This document shows positions 1-7,291 of a stretch of 64,000 bases of DNA, one piece after another. The notes under the pieces are model-generated. The model was not told where the DNA came from and searched no databases. It saw nothing but the letters and a program-made list of their open reading frames with translations. A program made the position numbers and the translations under genes. Every line of letters starts with the position of its first letter. Position 1 is the first letter of the stretch. The stretch comes from Streptomyces canus (GTDB lineage Bacteria > Actinomycetota > Actinomycetes > Streptomycetales > Streptomycetaceae): the NCBI RefSeq assembly GCF_030815415.1, contig NZ_JAUSWW010000001.1, positions 9,610,001 through 9,674,000 on the forward strand, read 5' to 3'.

Positions 1-91
1 CGACGCAACATGGTCTCCACGATCTTCACGAAGCGCTGTGCTTCCGAGGTGCCCACGACGAACGGGTTCTCGCGACCGTGCGGCCACTGCG
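1..91 (-). pseudogene. MBL-fold hydrolase C-terminal fragment
   Basis: Read on the minus strand, this stretch encodes PHGRENPFVVGTSEAQRFV and then KIVETMLR before running off the window edge. A PHGR..NPFVVG segment followed by an amphipathic helix resembles the end of metallo-beta-lactamase-fold hydrolases. No start or zinc-binding motif is in view. The reading frame breaks at about base 91, where a plus-strand dioxygenase fragment begins. The gene is therefore cut on its 5' side inside this window. Whether anything intact lies beyond base 1 cannot be seen. The family assignment rests on about 27 residues. Confidence 0.35.
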
Positions 92-97
92 CAATTC

Positions 98-281
98 CAC
101 CACTCCCTCGTCCTGCGCCGGGGCGAGCTCGCCGCCCTCGACCACCTCGCCTACCGGGTCCGCACCCCCGAGGACGTCGACAAGGCGGACAAGTTCTTCA
201 CCGGCCTCGGTCGGCCGGTTCGGCGCGTCCGTAAGGGCGAAGGCACGACCGGTGTCGGCGACGCCGTCCGCGTCATCGACC
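98..281 (+). pseudogene. ring-cleaving (catechol 2,3-) dioxygenase-like fragment
   Basis: The frame starting HHSLVLRRGELAALDHLAY and continuing RVRTPEDVDKADKFFTGLG, then GVGDAVRVID, matches the middle of extradiol ring-cleaving dioxygenases of the vicinal-oxygen-chelate fold. In those enzymes the HLAYRV strand is followed by a helix and a GxG turn. There is no start codon and no C-terminal half. The frame runs into antisense glycosidase sequence near base 281. It is a passive remnant. The junctions on both sides lie within a few bases of other fragments on the opposite strand. Confidence 0.5.
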
Positions 282-1005
282 GGCGTCCTCCTCGAAGCGG
301 GTCAGGAGAGGGGTGTACCTGACGACGCCTTCGCCGAGGACGGCGGGAACACCGCGCCGGCGGGCGAACTCGGTCACCGAGTCGACCCAGGAGGTCAGCG
401 TGTCCCGCATGGCCTGGCGGTGTGCCGCGTAGTTCTCGTAGAGCCACAGGTCCCAGCGGTCGGGGTCCACCCAGTCGTGCGCGTAGAACAGTTCGCGCGG
501 GACCCCGGTGTCCGCCAGCCGCCAGGGTTCGTCCGGCTGGTAGTCGGCGAAGGCGGGCGCATCGGGGCGCAGCATGGCGGCCAGTTCGGGGGTCGGCCAG
601 GCAGCCGTCTCGGGCGCCGCCTCGGTGCCGTGCCCGAGTCCGACCGCCTCGTACAGCGCGCCGAGCACGTCGTAGACGTAGAAGTGGAAGTGTGCGATCT
701 GCGCCTGCTCGGGCAGGTCCTGGAGCTCGTCGGGCCACGGCTTTCCCAGCAAGTAGGTGACGGGGACGGCGGGGTGGCGTGCCTGCAAGAGCTTCACGGC
801 GCGTTCGAGGGGGCCGCGCAGCCGGGCGTAGTGGCCAAGGGGGCCGTGGGCCGGTACCAGGTCGCAGTTGTCGACCTCGTTGTGCACCTCGACGTAGGCG
901 ACGGCGTTGGACAGTCCGCGCTCGTCGAGGAAGTCCAGCAGCCCGGCGAGGGATTCGGCCACCGCCTCGGCGCGGTCCGGGCCCGGAACCTCGGCCAGGG
1001 CGCTG
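273..1005 (-). pseudogene. cellulase-like glycoside hydrolase, both ends truncated
   Basis: About 240 codons read as a TIM-barrel glycosidase. AYVEVHNEVDNCDL carries a likely acid/base Glu, and FHFYVYDVLGALYEAVGLG follows. A C-terminal VLGEGVVRY carries a likely nucleophile Glu. The sequence is well preserved over this stretch, but its N-terminal part ends abruptly near base 1005, where a plus-strand GH43 fragment begins. The last codons before the stop at 273 come from the neighbouring dioxygenase fragment. An open frame continues upstream to about 1376, but that part only reads antisense to GH43 and MarR fragments. Without the first barrel strands the protein is unlikely to fold. Confidence 0.6.
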
Positions 1006-1212
1006 GGAAGAGGACGGCACCTGCTGGTGCGTCTTCTCCGCGGAAGGGGTTCGCGCGGTGCGCATCGACCCGAAATCCGGCGAACTGCTCGGCGAGCCGC
1101 GGCGAGTGGTGGTACCTCCTGCTGTCGGAGGGCGGGACCGAACGCGGACACGCGCTGTCGCTGGCCCGCGCCCGCACTCTGCCGGGCCCGTTCGAACCGC
1201 ACCCGGCCAACC
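999..1212 (+). pseudogene. GH43 (beta-xylosidase-like) fragment with internal deletion
   Basis: Two frames together give a GH43 beta-propeller segment. The first reads CWCVFSAEGVRAVRIDPKSG and ELLGEP (to about 1100). The second reads GEWWYLLLSEGGTERGHAL then ARARTLPGPFEPHPANP (from 1101). WYLL.SEGGT.RGHA and GPFEPHP are typical of family 43 enzymes. The stretch that normally joins ELLGEP to EWWYLL is missing and the frame changes there, so a deletion removed about 20 codons. Both outer ends are also truncated. This is a dead gene. Confidence 0.6.
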
Positions 1213-1410
1213 CGGGCGACCGGCGCGGCAAGCTGGTGCGGCTGACGGCGCTGGGCGAGGAGACGGCCGTACGCGTTGCGCAGGTGCACTTGGAGAACAT
1301 CAAGCGGCACTTCGTGGAGCCCTTGCCCGAGGTGGACCGCGCGCGGTTCGCGGAGGATCTGCGGATCGTCAGCCACACTGCCCGGGACGTGCTGCCTCGA
1401 CTGCCTTGAC
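1213..1410 (+). pseudogene. MarR-family regulator, C-terminal fragment
   Basis: After the GH43 fragment the same frame changes identity to DRRGKLVRLTALGEETAVR and then VHLENIKRHFVEPLPEVD, ending at the stop near 1410. D.RGK.VRLT..G is the end of the winged-helix wing plus the start of the C-terminal dimerisation helix in MarR proteins. The DNA-recognition part is absent. It lies about 150 bp upstream of the intact operon starting at 1562 and on the same strand, so it may be what is left of a former local regulator. Confidence 0.55.
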
Positions 1411-1485
1411 CTGCGAAGCGGTGGGAGTGCGGGTCTAATGACAGTGGCCTCGTTCGCGTGTCCTGGTTCACACGGGTCGAAGAAT

Positions 1486-1516
1486 ATCTGACGAGTCAGT
1501 TACTGTTTGGTCAGAT
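1486..1516. promoter_or_regulatory. inverted repeat upstream of DsbA-like operon
   Basis: ATCTGAC (1486-1492) and GTCAGAT (1510-1516) form a perfect 7-bp inverted repeat with a 17-bp spacer. Inside it is a second palindrome, TGAC-GA-GTCA (1489-1498). The site is 46-76 bp upstream of the ATG at 1562, where a promoter should be. It looks like a dimeric-repressor operator. No intact regulator gene is adjacent, only the MarR tail at 1213-1410. Confidence 0.5.
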
Positions 1517-1561
1517 GAACTGCTCGCAACCGGCGGGCGGTCCTCTTTACCGAGGTCTTCG

Positions 1562-2170
1562 ATGAAGCTCGTCTACGTCTTCGACGCCTACTGCGGCTGG
1601 TCCCACGGTTTCTCCGGGACGCTCCGCGAGGCCGCCTCCCGCCACCCCGAACTGCCGGTGGAGGTGGTCTCCGGCGGCCTGTTCACCGGTCCGCGCCGGG
1701 TTCCGATCAGGCAGTTCGGCTACGTCCAGGGCGCGAACGCCAAGATCGCCGAGTTGACCGGTGCCGAGTTCGGCGAGGGCTACGAGCGGCTGATCGCCGA
1801 CGGCTCGTTCGTCATGGACTCCGAGGCCGCCGCCCGTGGCGTCGCCGCCCTGCGCCAGGCGGCCCCCGACCGCGCGGCGGAACTGGCCGCCGCCCTCCAG
1901 AACGCCTTCTACATCGACGGCCTGAGCCTGTCCGACCCGGCCACCTACCGCACGGTGGCCCAGGCGGCCGGCCTCGACGCGGATGCCGTCTCCTCCGCCT
2001 TCGAAGCCCCCGCAACGCGGGCCGCCGCCGAAGCCGACTTCCGCCGCGCCGCCGCGCTGGGCGTCAGCGGCTTCCCCACACTCCTGGCCGTCGACGGCGA
2101 CACCGTCACCCCGCTGGCCCACGGCCACGCCACCGCCGACGAGATCGACGAACGCCTCGCCGCGCACTGA
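1562..2170 (+). CDS. DsbA-family (FrnE-like) thioredoxin-fold oxidoreductase
   Basis: This 202-residue cytoplasmic protein has the layout of DsbA/FrnE oxidoreductases: a beta strand ending MKLVYVFDAYCGWSHGF, a helical insert, and the cis-proline loop GVSGFPTLLAVDG at about 165-177. The usual CxxC is reduced to a single cysteine (CGWS). It may therefore work as a monothiol or glutathione/mycothiol-type transferase rather than a disulfide oxidase. It has no signal peptide. It is first in a three-gene run (1562-3438) with an MBL hydrolase and a SnoaL-like protein. The ATG at 1562 is the first plausible start. A palindromic site lies upstream at 1486-1516. The substrate is unknown. Confidence 0.85.
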   Translation: MKLVYVFDAYCGWSHGFSGTLREAASRHPELPVEVVSGGLFTGPRRVPIRQFGYVQGANAKIAELTGAEFGEGYERLIADGSFVMDSEAAARGVAALRQAAPDRAAELAAALQNAFYIDGLSLSDPATYRTVAQAAGLDADAVSSAFEAPATRAAAEADFRRAAALGVSGFPTLLAVDGDTVTPLAHGHATADEIDERLAAH

Positions 2171-2218
2171 GCTTCCCCCGTCCCCACGCCACCCGTCCCT
2201 CGCGCAAAGGAGCCATCG

Positions 2219-3025
2219 ATGAGCACGCTCGACTTCAAGGTCCTCGACCTGGACTTCCCGGCCGGCAGCAAGAACAAGACCGCCACCCTCGTCACCGGCG
2301 AGACCGAGGCGCTGCTGGTCGACGCCGCCTTCACTCGCGCCGACGGCCACCGCCTGGCCGCCGAGATCCTCGACTCCGGCAAGCAGCTCACCACTGTGTT
2401 CGTCTCCCACGCCGACCCCGACTTCTACTTCGGCGCCGAAGTCATCGCCGACGCCTTCCCCGAGGCGAAGTTCGTCGCCACCCCCGTCGTCATCGAGCAC
2501 ATCCAGCACTCCTACGAGGGCAAGCTCAAGGCCTGGGCGGCACTCGGTCCGAACCTGCCCACCCGCCTGGTCGACCTGGAGCCGCTGACCGGCGACCTCA
2601 CCCTGGAGGGCCACCGCTTCGAGCTCAAGGGCGGCACCCCCGAGCTCTCCGACCGGCACTACCTGTGGCAGGCCGAGCACCGCGCCCTGCTCGGCGGCGT
2701 CCTGCTCTTCCAGCAGGAGCACGTCTGGGTCGCCGACACCGCCACCCCCGCCTCCCGCACCGCGTGGATCAAGCTCCTCGACGAGATGGCCGCCCTCGAC
2801 CCGCAGCTGGTCGTCCCGGGCCACCGCCTGCCCGGCACCGCCGCCGACGCGTCCGCGATCACGGCCACGCGCGACTACCTCGTCGCCTTCGAGGAGGAGC
2901 TCGGCAAGGCGGCCGACGGTGCCGCGCTGACCGAGGCGCTGATCGCGCGCTACCCGGACAACGGCATGCTGATCGCCGCCCAGATCGGGGCGAAGGTCGC
3001 CAAGGGCGAGATGAAGTGGGGCTGA
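2219..3025 (+). CDS. MBL-fold metallo-hydrolase
   Basis: A 268-residue metallo-beta-lactamase-fold protein. FVSHADPDFYFGAEVI (about 61-76) sits where HxHxDH normally binds zinc. Here it reads H-A-D-P-D-F, so one of the usual histidines is replaced by Asp and the last by Phe. GGVLLFQQEHVWVADT and LVVPGHRLPG (about 197-206) supply the later strand and the conserved His loop. Metal binding may be altered or single-site. It follows the DsbA-like gene by 48 bp, with GGAGCC ahead of the ATG, and is 2 bp from the next gene, so it is clearly operonic. Related proteins handle thioesters, lactones or glyoxal adducts; the substrate here cannot be told. Confidence 0.88.
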   Translation: MSTLDFKVLDLDFPAGSKNKTATLVTGETEALLVDAAFTRADGHRLAAEILDSGKQLTTVFVSHADPDFYFGAEVIADAFPEAKFVATPVVIEHIQHSYEGKLKAWAALGPNLPTRLVDLEPLTGDLTLEGHRFELKGGTPELSDRHYLWQAEHRALLGGVLLFQQEHVWVADTATPASRTAWIKLLDEMAALDPQLVVPGHRLPGTAADASAITATRDYLVAFEEELGKAADGAALTEALIARYPDNGMLIAAQIGAKVAKGEMKWG

Positions 3026-3027
3026 CC

Positions 3028-3438
3028 ATGACCGAGTTCGCCACCTCCACCGCACCCGCGGATGTCGTACGCCGCCAGTACCTGGCCTCCGCCGCCGGTG
3101 ACCTGGAAGCCCTGCGTGGCACCCTCGCCCCCGATGTGGAGTGGACCGAGATGGCCGGCTTCCCCCTCGCCGGCACCTACCGCACCCCCGACGGCGTCAC
3201 CGCCAACGTCATGGAAAAGCTCGGCCAGGACTGGGACGGCTGGGCCGCCCACGACGACACCTACGTCGTCGACGGCGAGAACGTCGTCGTCCTGGCCCGC
3301 TACACCGCGACCAACAAGGCCACCGGCAAGGCGATCGACGTCCGCGTCGCCCACCACTTCGTCGTACGCGGCGGACTCATCGTGCGGTTCGAGCAGTTCG
3401 TCGACACCGCTCTCGTGCGCGACGCCATGACCGACTGA
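3028..3438 (+). CDS. SnoaL-like / NTF2-like protein
   Basis: A 136-residue protein of the cone-shaped NTF2/SnoaL fold. An N-terminal helix (VVRRQYLASAAGDLEALRG) is followed by LAPDVEWTEM, a central helix and long beta strands ending HHFVVRGGLIVRFEQFVDT. It starts 2 bp after the stop of the MBL gene, so translation is probably coupled. Members act as small isomerases, cyclases or dehydratases, or simply bind ligands. The adjoining DsbA-like and MBL genes suggest a small detoxification pathway rather than antibiotic synthesis. No catalytic residues can be assigned with confidence. Confidence 0.85.
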   Translation: MTEFATSTAPADVVRRQYLASAAGDLEALRGTLAPDVEWTEMAGFPLAGTYRTPDGVTANVMEKLGQDWDGWAAHDDTYVVDGENVVVLARYTATNKATGKAIDVRVAHHFVVRGGLIVRFEQFVDTALVRDAMTD

Positions 3439-3458
3439 CGCGTTCCGTACCACCGCAT

Positions 3459-3650
3459 GGCAGGAGATCGGCAAGTCCGCTGACGACAACAAGGCGCTCG
3501 TGGTCGCCTTCTACGAGCAGGCGTTCAACGACTACCAGCCCGAGCAGGCCGCCGAAGCCCACCTCGGCGAGAGCTACATCCAGCACAACCCCGAGGCCCA
3601 GGACGGGCCGTAGGCGTTCGTCGGCTATGTCCACTGGCTGCGCGGGGCAG
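3459..3650 (+). pseudogene. second SnoaL-like protein, interrupted
   Basis: The frame reads DDNKALVVAFYEQAFNDYQP then AAEAHLGESYIQHNPEAQDGP, a stop codon (TAG, about 3610), and AFVGYVHWLRG. NKALV..FYE.AFN and YIQHNP..QDG are hallmarks of SnoaL-like polyketide cyclase family proteins. The in-frame TAG and the abrupt change into TnpB sequence at about 3650 show it is dead. It follows the intact SnoaL-like gene directly and was probably a fourth member of the operon. Confidence 0.65.
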
Positions 3651-3651
3651 G

Positions 3652-4346
3652 GCAGGTTTGCTTCAGCAGTCCCTGCGCGATGCCAAGGCCGCCTACAGGA
3701 ACTTCTTCGCCTCCCTCAGGGGCGAGCGCAGGTGGCCGAGGTTGAGTGCGCCCCGGTTCAAGTCCCGCAAGGACAGCCGTCAGTCGATCCGCTTCACCGC
3801 CAATGCCCGCTGGTCCATCACCGACTCCGGGAAGCTGACCCTTCCCAAAATCGGGGCGGTGAAGGTGAAACGGTCCCGCGCCCTGCCCGCGCAGCCCTCC
3901 TCGGTCACCGTCATCAAGGACGCGGCCGGACGGTACTTCGACACCGCCGCGCGGAGAAGAAACTGAAGAAAGCCCAGCGGGAGCTGTCCCGCAAACAAAA
4001 GGGCAGCCGGAACCGGGAGAAAGCCCGCCTGAAGGTCGCCCGCGCCCACGCGCAAGTGACTGACGCCCGCCGTGCCCTGGTCAAGGTCGGCAGGTTCGAG
4101 CCGATCTCCCAGACCTGCTCTGCCTGCGGTACCAAAGACGGCCCCAAACCCCTCAACAACCGGGAATGGACCTGCACCGCCTGCGGCAGCGTCCACGACC
4201 GAAACCACCACGCCGCGAGGAACGTGAAAACGGCCGCCGGACTGGCGGTGTCAGTCTGTGGAGCGCCGGTAAGACCAGGACACGTCCTGGCGCAGCGCGA
4301 CGAAGCAGGAAGCCACGGATTCCCGTCCGAACCCCGTGCCGCGTAG
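3652..4346 (+). mobile_element. tnpB: decayed IS200/IS605-type tnpB
   Basis: Two frames reconstruct part of TnpB. The first is LLQQSLRDAKAAYRNFFASL, then SAPRFKSRKDSRQSIRFTAN, to about 3958. The second is EKKLKKAQRELSRKQKGSRN, VGRFEPISQTCSACG, REWTCTACGSVHDRNHHAARN, to the stop at 4346. The four-cysteine zinc ribbon and the final RuvC Asp (in HDRNHHAARN) remain. The stretch between FDTAA and EKKLKK, which holds the first RuvC Asp, is deleted. So is the stretch between DARRA and LVKVGRF, which holds the RuvC Glu. The N-terminus and any tnpA are missing too. It cannot cut DNA. Confidence 0.8.
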
Positions 4347-4375
4347 CGGCACAGCAACGGAAGAGAAGGCCAAAA

Positions 4376-4400
4376 TCCCCGGGCTTCAGCCCGAGGAGCA
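4376..4400 (+). repeat. IS605-type right-end hairpin
   Basis: CCCCGGGCTTCAGCCCGAGGA, about 30 bp after the tnpB stop, forms a CGGGCT/AGCCCG stem with a short loop. In IS200/IS605 elements such a hairpin just past tnpB marks the right end and lies in the guide (omega) RNA region. The sequence after about 4402 reads as a different gene, so the element's edge is here. Confidence 0.6.
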
Positions 4401-4404
4401 AGTC

Positions 4405-4779
4405 AAGGGCACGCCTACCGCGCCGCCTGGGCCGAGGCCGGCCACCCCGCCGAGCCAGGCGCGCAGGTCCGCTCGACCTATCTGGAGTACGAGCACCGCA
4501 TGATGGCCGAGGGCATGGCCGAACTGGGCCGCCCCGCCCCGCCCCGTCCCGGCACGCGCCGACCGGGCCGCGGCCGTCGAACCCGGCGGCATGGTCTTCG
4601 CCGGCAGCCCCGACGAGATCGCCGACCGCATCCTCCACCTGCACGGGCTGCTCGGACACACCCGCCAGATCCTTCAGATGGACGTGGGCGGCATGCCGCA
4701 GCGCGACTTCCTGCACGCCATCGAACTTCTCGGCACGAAGGTGCTCCCTCAGATCCGGGCCGAGCTGGCGAAAGCATGA
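4405..4779 (+). pseudogene. LLM-class flavin oxidoreductase, C-terminal remnant
   Basis: The first part reads YRAAWAEAGHPAEPGAQVRS, then STYLEYEHRMMAEGMAEL. After a frame change at about 4555-4590 it continues MVFAGSPDEIADRILHLHGL, GHTRQILQMDVGGMP and FLHAIELLGTKVLPQIRAEL to the stop. A GSP.E...RIL..H...G..R....DVGG segment followed by ..IELL.TKV.P.IR is the end of bacterial luciferase-like monooxygenases. The N-terminal barrel, including flavin-binding parts, is missing. It sits directly against the TnpB element's right end. Confidence 0.65.
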
Positions 4780-4883
4780 GCCGGAGCCGTCCCCGCAGCG
4801 CGGCCACCTGCCGCGCCGCAGTCTCCATCGGACTCCGTGGCACTCAAGTCGTCGCCGCTATGCAGTCCGCCCACCAGCCCATG

Positions 4884-4947
4884 GCCTCCCCGGGCCGGCG
4901 AGTTGCGTGAGCGACGCATCCGGGTCGATGCGATCAGCCCCGGGCGT
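4884..4947 (+). pseudogene. possible short-chain dehydrogenase scrap
   Basis: The frame reads ELRERRIRVDAISPG. This matches the strand after the active-site helix in SDR enzymes, which is usually ELAPRRIRVNAISPG. Only about 20 codons are recognisable, with no start and no flanking SDR sequence. The rest of 4780-5013 shows nothing else convincing. This is a weak call. Confidence 0.3.
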
Positions 4948-5013
4948 GGTCTGCACGCCCGACCGGTGAAGCAGGGGGAAGGTGTCCCGTCTCGGCCTAC
5001 GATCGGGGCGACA

Positions 5014-5904
5014 TCACTCCATCGACTTCAGAATGCGGTCGAGTGTCCGGCGTCCCATTCTGCTCATCGTCGGATTGGTCTCGACGTAGTACCAGACCAC
5101 ACCCATCGCCTGTTCGAACGCCCAGGCCTTGCCGCGCTCCCACTCCAGATCGTCGCAGTTCAGTGTCCGCCGGAGCACGTCCCGCGGGCCTGACTGCAAC
5201 AGGTGCCAGGCGCTGACCAGATCCAGTGCGGGGTCGGCCGGGCCGAAGCCGCCGGTGTCGAGTACGCCGCTGAGCCGGTCTCCCTCGACGAGAACATTGC
5301 CGGGAATCAGGTCACCATGGCTCATCACGTCGGCACCCGTGCGTGGCAACTCCCGAAAGTGGCTCCACAGTTGGCGCAGCCGGGGCACGTCGAGCAGCCC
5401 CTTGCTCTCCTCGAAGCACTGCGCCATCCAATCGTCGTGGTGGGCGAGAAGGCCGCCACGATTGTCGCCGTTGAAAAGCCGCCCCCGCGTGTCGACGTCC
5501 CGCAGGCCTGCGATGAAGGCCGCGAGGTCCTCGGCGAAAGCGTCGGACCCACTCGGGTCGGCATCGGAGGCGACCGTTCCCGGCAACCATGTCTGGACCG
5601 ACCACGGCATCGGGTAACCCGCGCCAGGCTTGCCCAGGGCGACAGGTTCCGGGGCGGGGATCCGAGACACCTGTGCCAGCTCCGCGCTCGCCCGGGCTTC
5701 CTGTTCCAGAACCGTCAGCGCCTCGGCGGCATCGGCCGGACGCAGCGGGAAACGCGCAGAGAGGTCGTTCCCGATGCGGAAGATGGCGTTGACCGTCCCG
5801 GTCGACGCCAGGTGTCGGATCGCCTTGCCGCTCCACTGAGGGAACTGTTCTTGGATCAAGGTCGCAACAATGTCGGCGGTCACGTCCACTTGGTCATCGT
5901 GCAT
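5014..5904 (-). CDS. aminoglycoside phosphotransferase (APH) family protein
   Basis: A 296-residue kinase-like protein. It has the ATP-lobe strand TGTVNAIFRIGNDLSARFP. The catalytic loop SHGDLIPGNVLVEG contains the HGDxxxxN Brenner motif. VLDTGGFGPADPALDLVSAW follows, with the metal-binding Asp. The usual DFG-like IDFG reads LDTGG here. The start is taken at ATG 5904 (MHDDQVDVTADIV), because upstream in-frame codons do not look like this family. Relatives phosphorylate aminoglycosides, macrolides or other hydroxylated small molecules. A resistance role is possible but unproven. It is divergent from the methyltransferase at 6090, with 185 bp between them. Confidence 0.88.
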   Translation of the reverse strand: MHDDQVDVTADIVATLIQEQFPQWSGKAIRHLASTGTVNAIFRIGNDLSARFPLRPADAAEALTVLEQEARASAELAQVSRIPAPEPVALGKPGAGYPMPWSVQTWLPGTVASDADPSGSDAFAEDLAAFIAGLRDVDTRGRLFNGDNRGGLLAHHDDWMAQCFEESKGLLDVPRLRQLWSHFRELPRTGADVMSHGDLIPGNVLVEGDRLSGVLDTGGFGPADPALDLVSAWHLLQSGPRDVLRRTLNCDDLEWERGKAWAFEQAMGVVWYYVETNPTMSRMGRRTLDRILKSME

Positions 5905-6089
5905 GGTGATTCGCGCAGGCCCTTCCCCTAGTCCAACGCGAAACGCCGGAAGCAGACCACAACTACTGAGACAACAGCCAGTATTCATAAGCCAGGGCCC
6001 AGATCAACTGAGATTTTTTCCGAAGCATCGCGGGCAACGGGTGGCAGAATCCCGTGTGCCCTCGGTGAACCTGCCACTAGGTTTGCGGG

Positions 6090-6743
6090 GTGACTGACAC
6101 CGTCTACCTCGCCGCGGTCCGGGAGTCGTACGACACCGTGGCCGCCGACTACGCAGCAAGCGTCAAGGCTCCCGCCGAACTGGATCCGCTGTCGCGCGCG
6201 ATGCTGGCCGCGTTCGCCGAACTCGTACAGACAACGGTGGGCGGGTCGGTCGCGGACGTGGGGTGCGGTCCCGGGAAGGTCACAGCGCACCTGACTGAAC
6301 TGGGGCTCTCGGCATTCGGTGTCGATGTGTCCCCAAAGATGATCGAGCTGGCCCGGGAGGCCTATCCGGACCTGCGGTTTGCCGTGGGCTCCATGACCGC
6401 GTTGGAGATCGGCGACCACGATCTCGGCGGCATTCTGGCCTACTACTCCACTCACCACACGCCTCCGGAGTTGTTGCCGGTCGTGTTCGCCGAGTTCCAC
6501 CGCACCCTGGCGCCGGGTGGCCACCTGATGCTCGTCTGCCGGGTGGGGAAGGATGAGCACCTGCGTCGAACCATTGCCTACGGCGACCGATCGGCGCCCT
6601 TCGAGTCCTATCGGCTGCCTGCGGATCGCATCTCCGAACTGCTGGACCAGGCTGGGCTCGTTGTCACCGCGCGACTGGTGCAAGCGCTCGACGAAGGGGT
6701 GAAGGGAACGATCGCCAGTTTCATGGTCCGCAAACCGGAGTAG
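6090..6743 (+). CDS. class I SAM-dependent methyltransferase
   Basis: A 217-residue methyltransferase starting at GTG. The SAM-binding motif I is VADVGCGPGKVTAHL (about 54-68). Motif II is FGVDVSPKMIELARE. GGILAYYSTHHTPPE and LAPGGHLMLVCRVG follow as motifs III/IV. The N-terminal SYDTVAADYAA is typical of small-molecule methyltransferases. The stop (6741-6743) lies close to a LuxR remnant. It is divergent from the APH-like gene, which could mean a shared drug-modification role, but that is inference. The substrate is unknown. Confidence 0.88.
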   Translation: MTDTVYLAAVRESYDTVAADYAASVKAPAELDPLSRAMLAAFAELVQTTVGGSVADVGCGPGKVTAHLTELGLSAFGVDVSPKMIELAREAYPDLRFAVGSMTALEIGDHDLGGILAYYSTHHTPPELLPVVFAEFHRTLAPGGHLMLVCRVGKDEHLRRTIAYGDRSAPFESYRLPADRISELLDQAGLVVTARLVQALDEGVKGTIASFMVRKPE

Positions 6744-6757
6744 CCCGGATTCGGTGC

Positions 6758-7213
6758 GATCCCGTCCCCGGTCAGTTTGCCCACTCCTTGCTGCTCGGCG
6801 CCCCGCTGGAAGCGGCGGCGGGGCGCGGCCGGGACGGCACGCACGCCTGGCTCAGGGGGCGCCGGCTCGCAGAGGCGGGCGGCAGCGGAATGCTGGTCGG
6901 CCTCGCCGACGTCACCCGTCCCCCCGGCGGCGGCTCCGAGGCTTTGTACGGCTCACCGGGCCGCGCCCAACTCACCGAACGGCTGGCCACCCTGACCGTC
7001 CGGGAGCTGGAGATAGTGGAGCTGGTCGCGCAGGGTCTCACCAGCAAGGCCATCGCGGACCGGCTCTACGTCAGTCGGCGTACCGTCGAGACCCATGTCT
7101 CCCGAGCCTTCCGCAAGACCGGGGTCTCCTCGCGTACCGCCCTGGCCACGCTGATGACCCGCCGCCGCCGCACGGGGAGCCGTTTCGGGGACGCCCGTGC
7201 GGAGCAGGAGTGA
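6758..7213 (+). pseudogene. LuxR-type regulator, C-terminal remnant
   Basis: The open frame ends in a complete LuxR/FixJ helix-turn-helix: LATLTVRELEIVELVAQGLT, then SKAIADRLYVSRRTVETHVS and a final helix (about 6985-7150). Upstream of it is only about 70 codons of helical sequence. There is no good start codon (the only one is a TTG at 6788) and no receiver or ATPase domain. The frame runs back into the methyltransferase stop. It is best read as the tail of a large LuxR regulator. A small free-standing DNA-binding protein started at TTG 6788 is the alternative. Confidence 0.5.
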
Positions 7214-7291
7214 GCCCGGCCCGGGTGCCTCCTCGGCGGTGATGAATGAGGCTGTCCGGGCCGGTCACTGTGTTCTTGGCCGGGACGCGGC

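Noticed and set aside
1091..1106. Direct GGCGAG repeat at the GH43 deletion as a sign of microhomology-mediated loss
   Set aside because: Both copies code native Gly-Glu pairs and both remain, so the repeat does not demonstrate the mechanism.
1547..3055. 502-codon minus-strand open frame under the DsbA/MBL genes
   Set aside because: Gly/Val/Asp-rich composition with no domain pattern, typical of the antisense of high-GC genes.
3141..3960. Long plus-strand open frame upstream of the TnpB zinc ribbon
   Set aside because: It reads Arg-rich shadow sequence antisense or out of frame to the SnoaL-like gene; only the part after about 3958 is TnpB.
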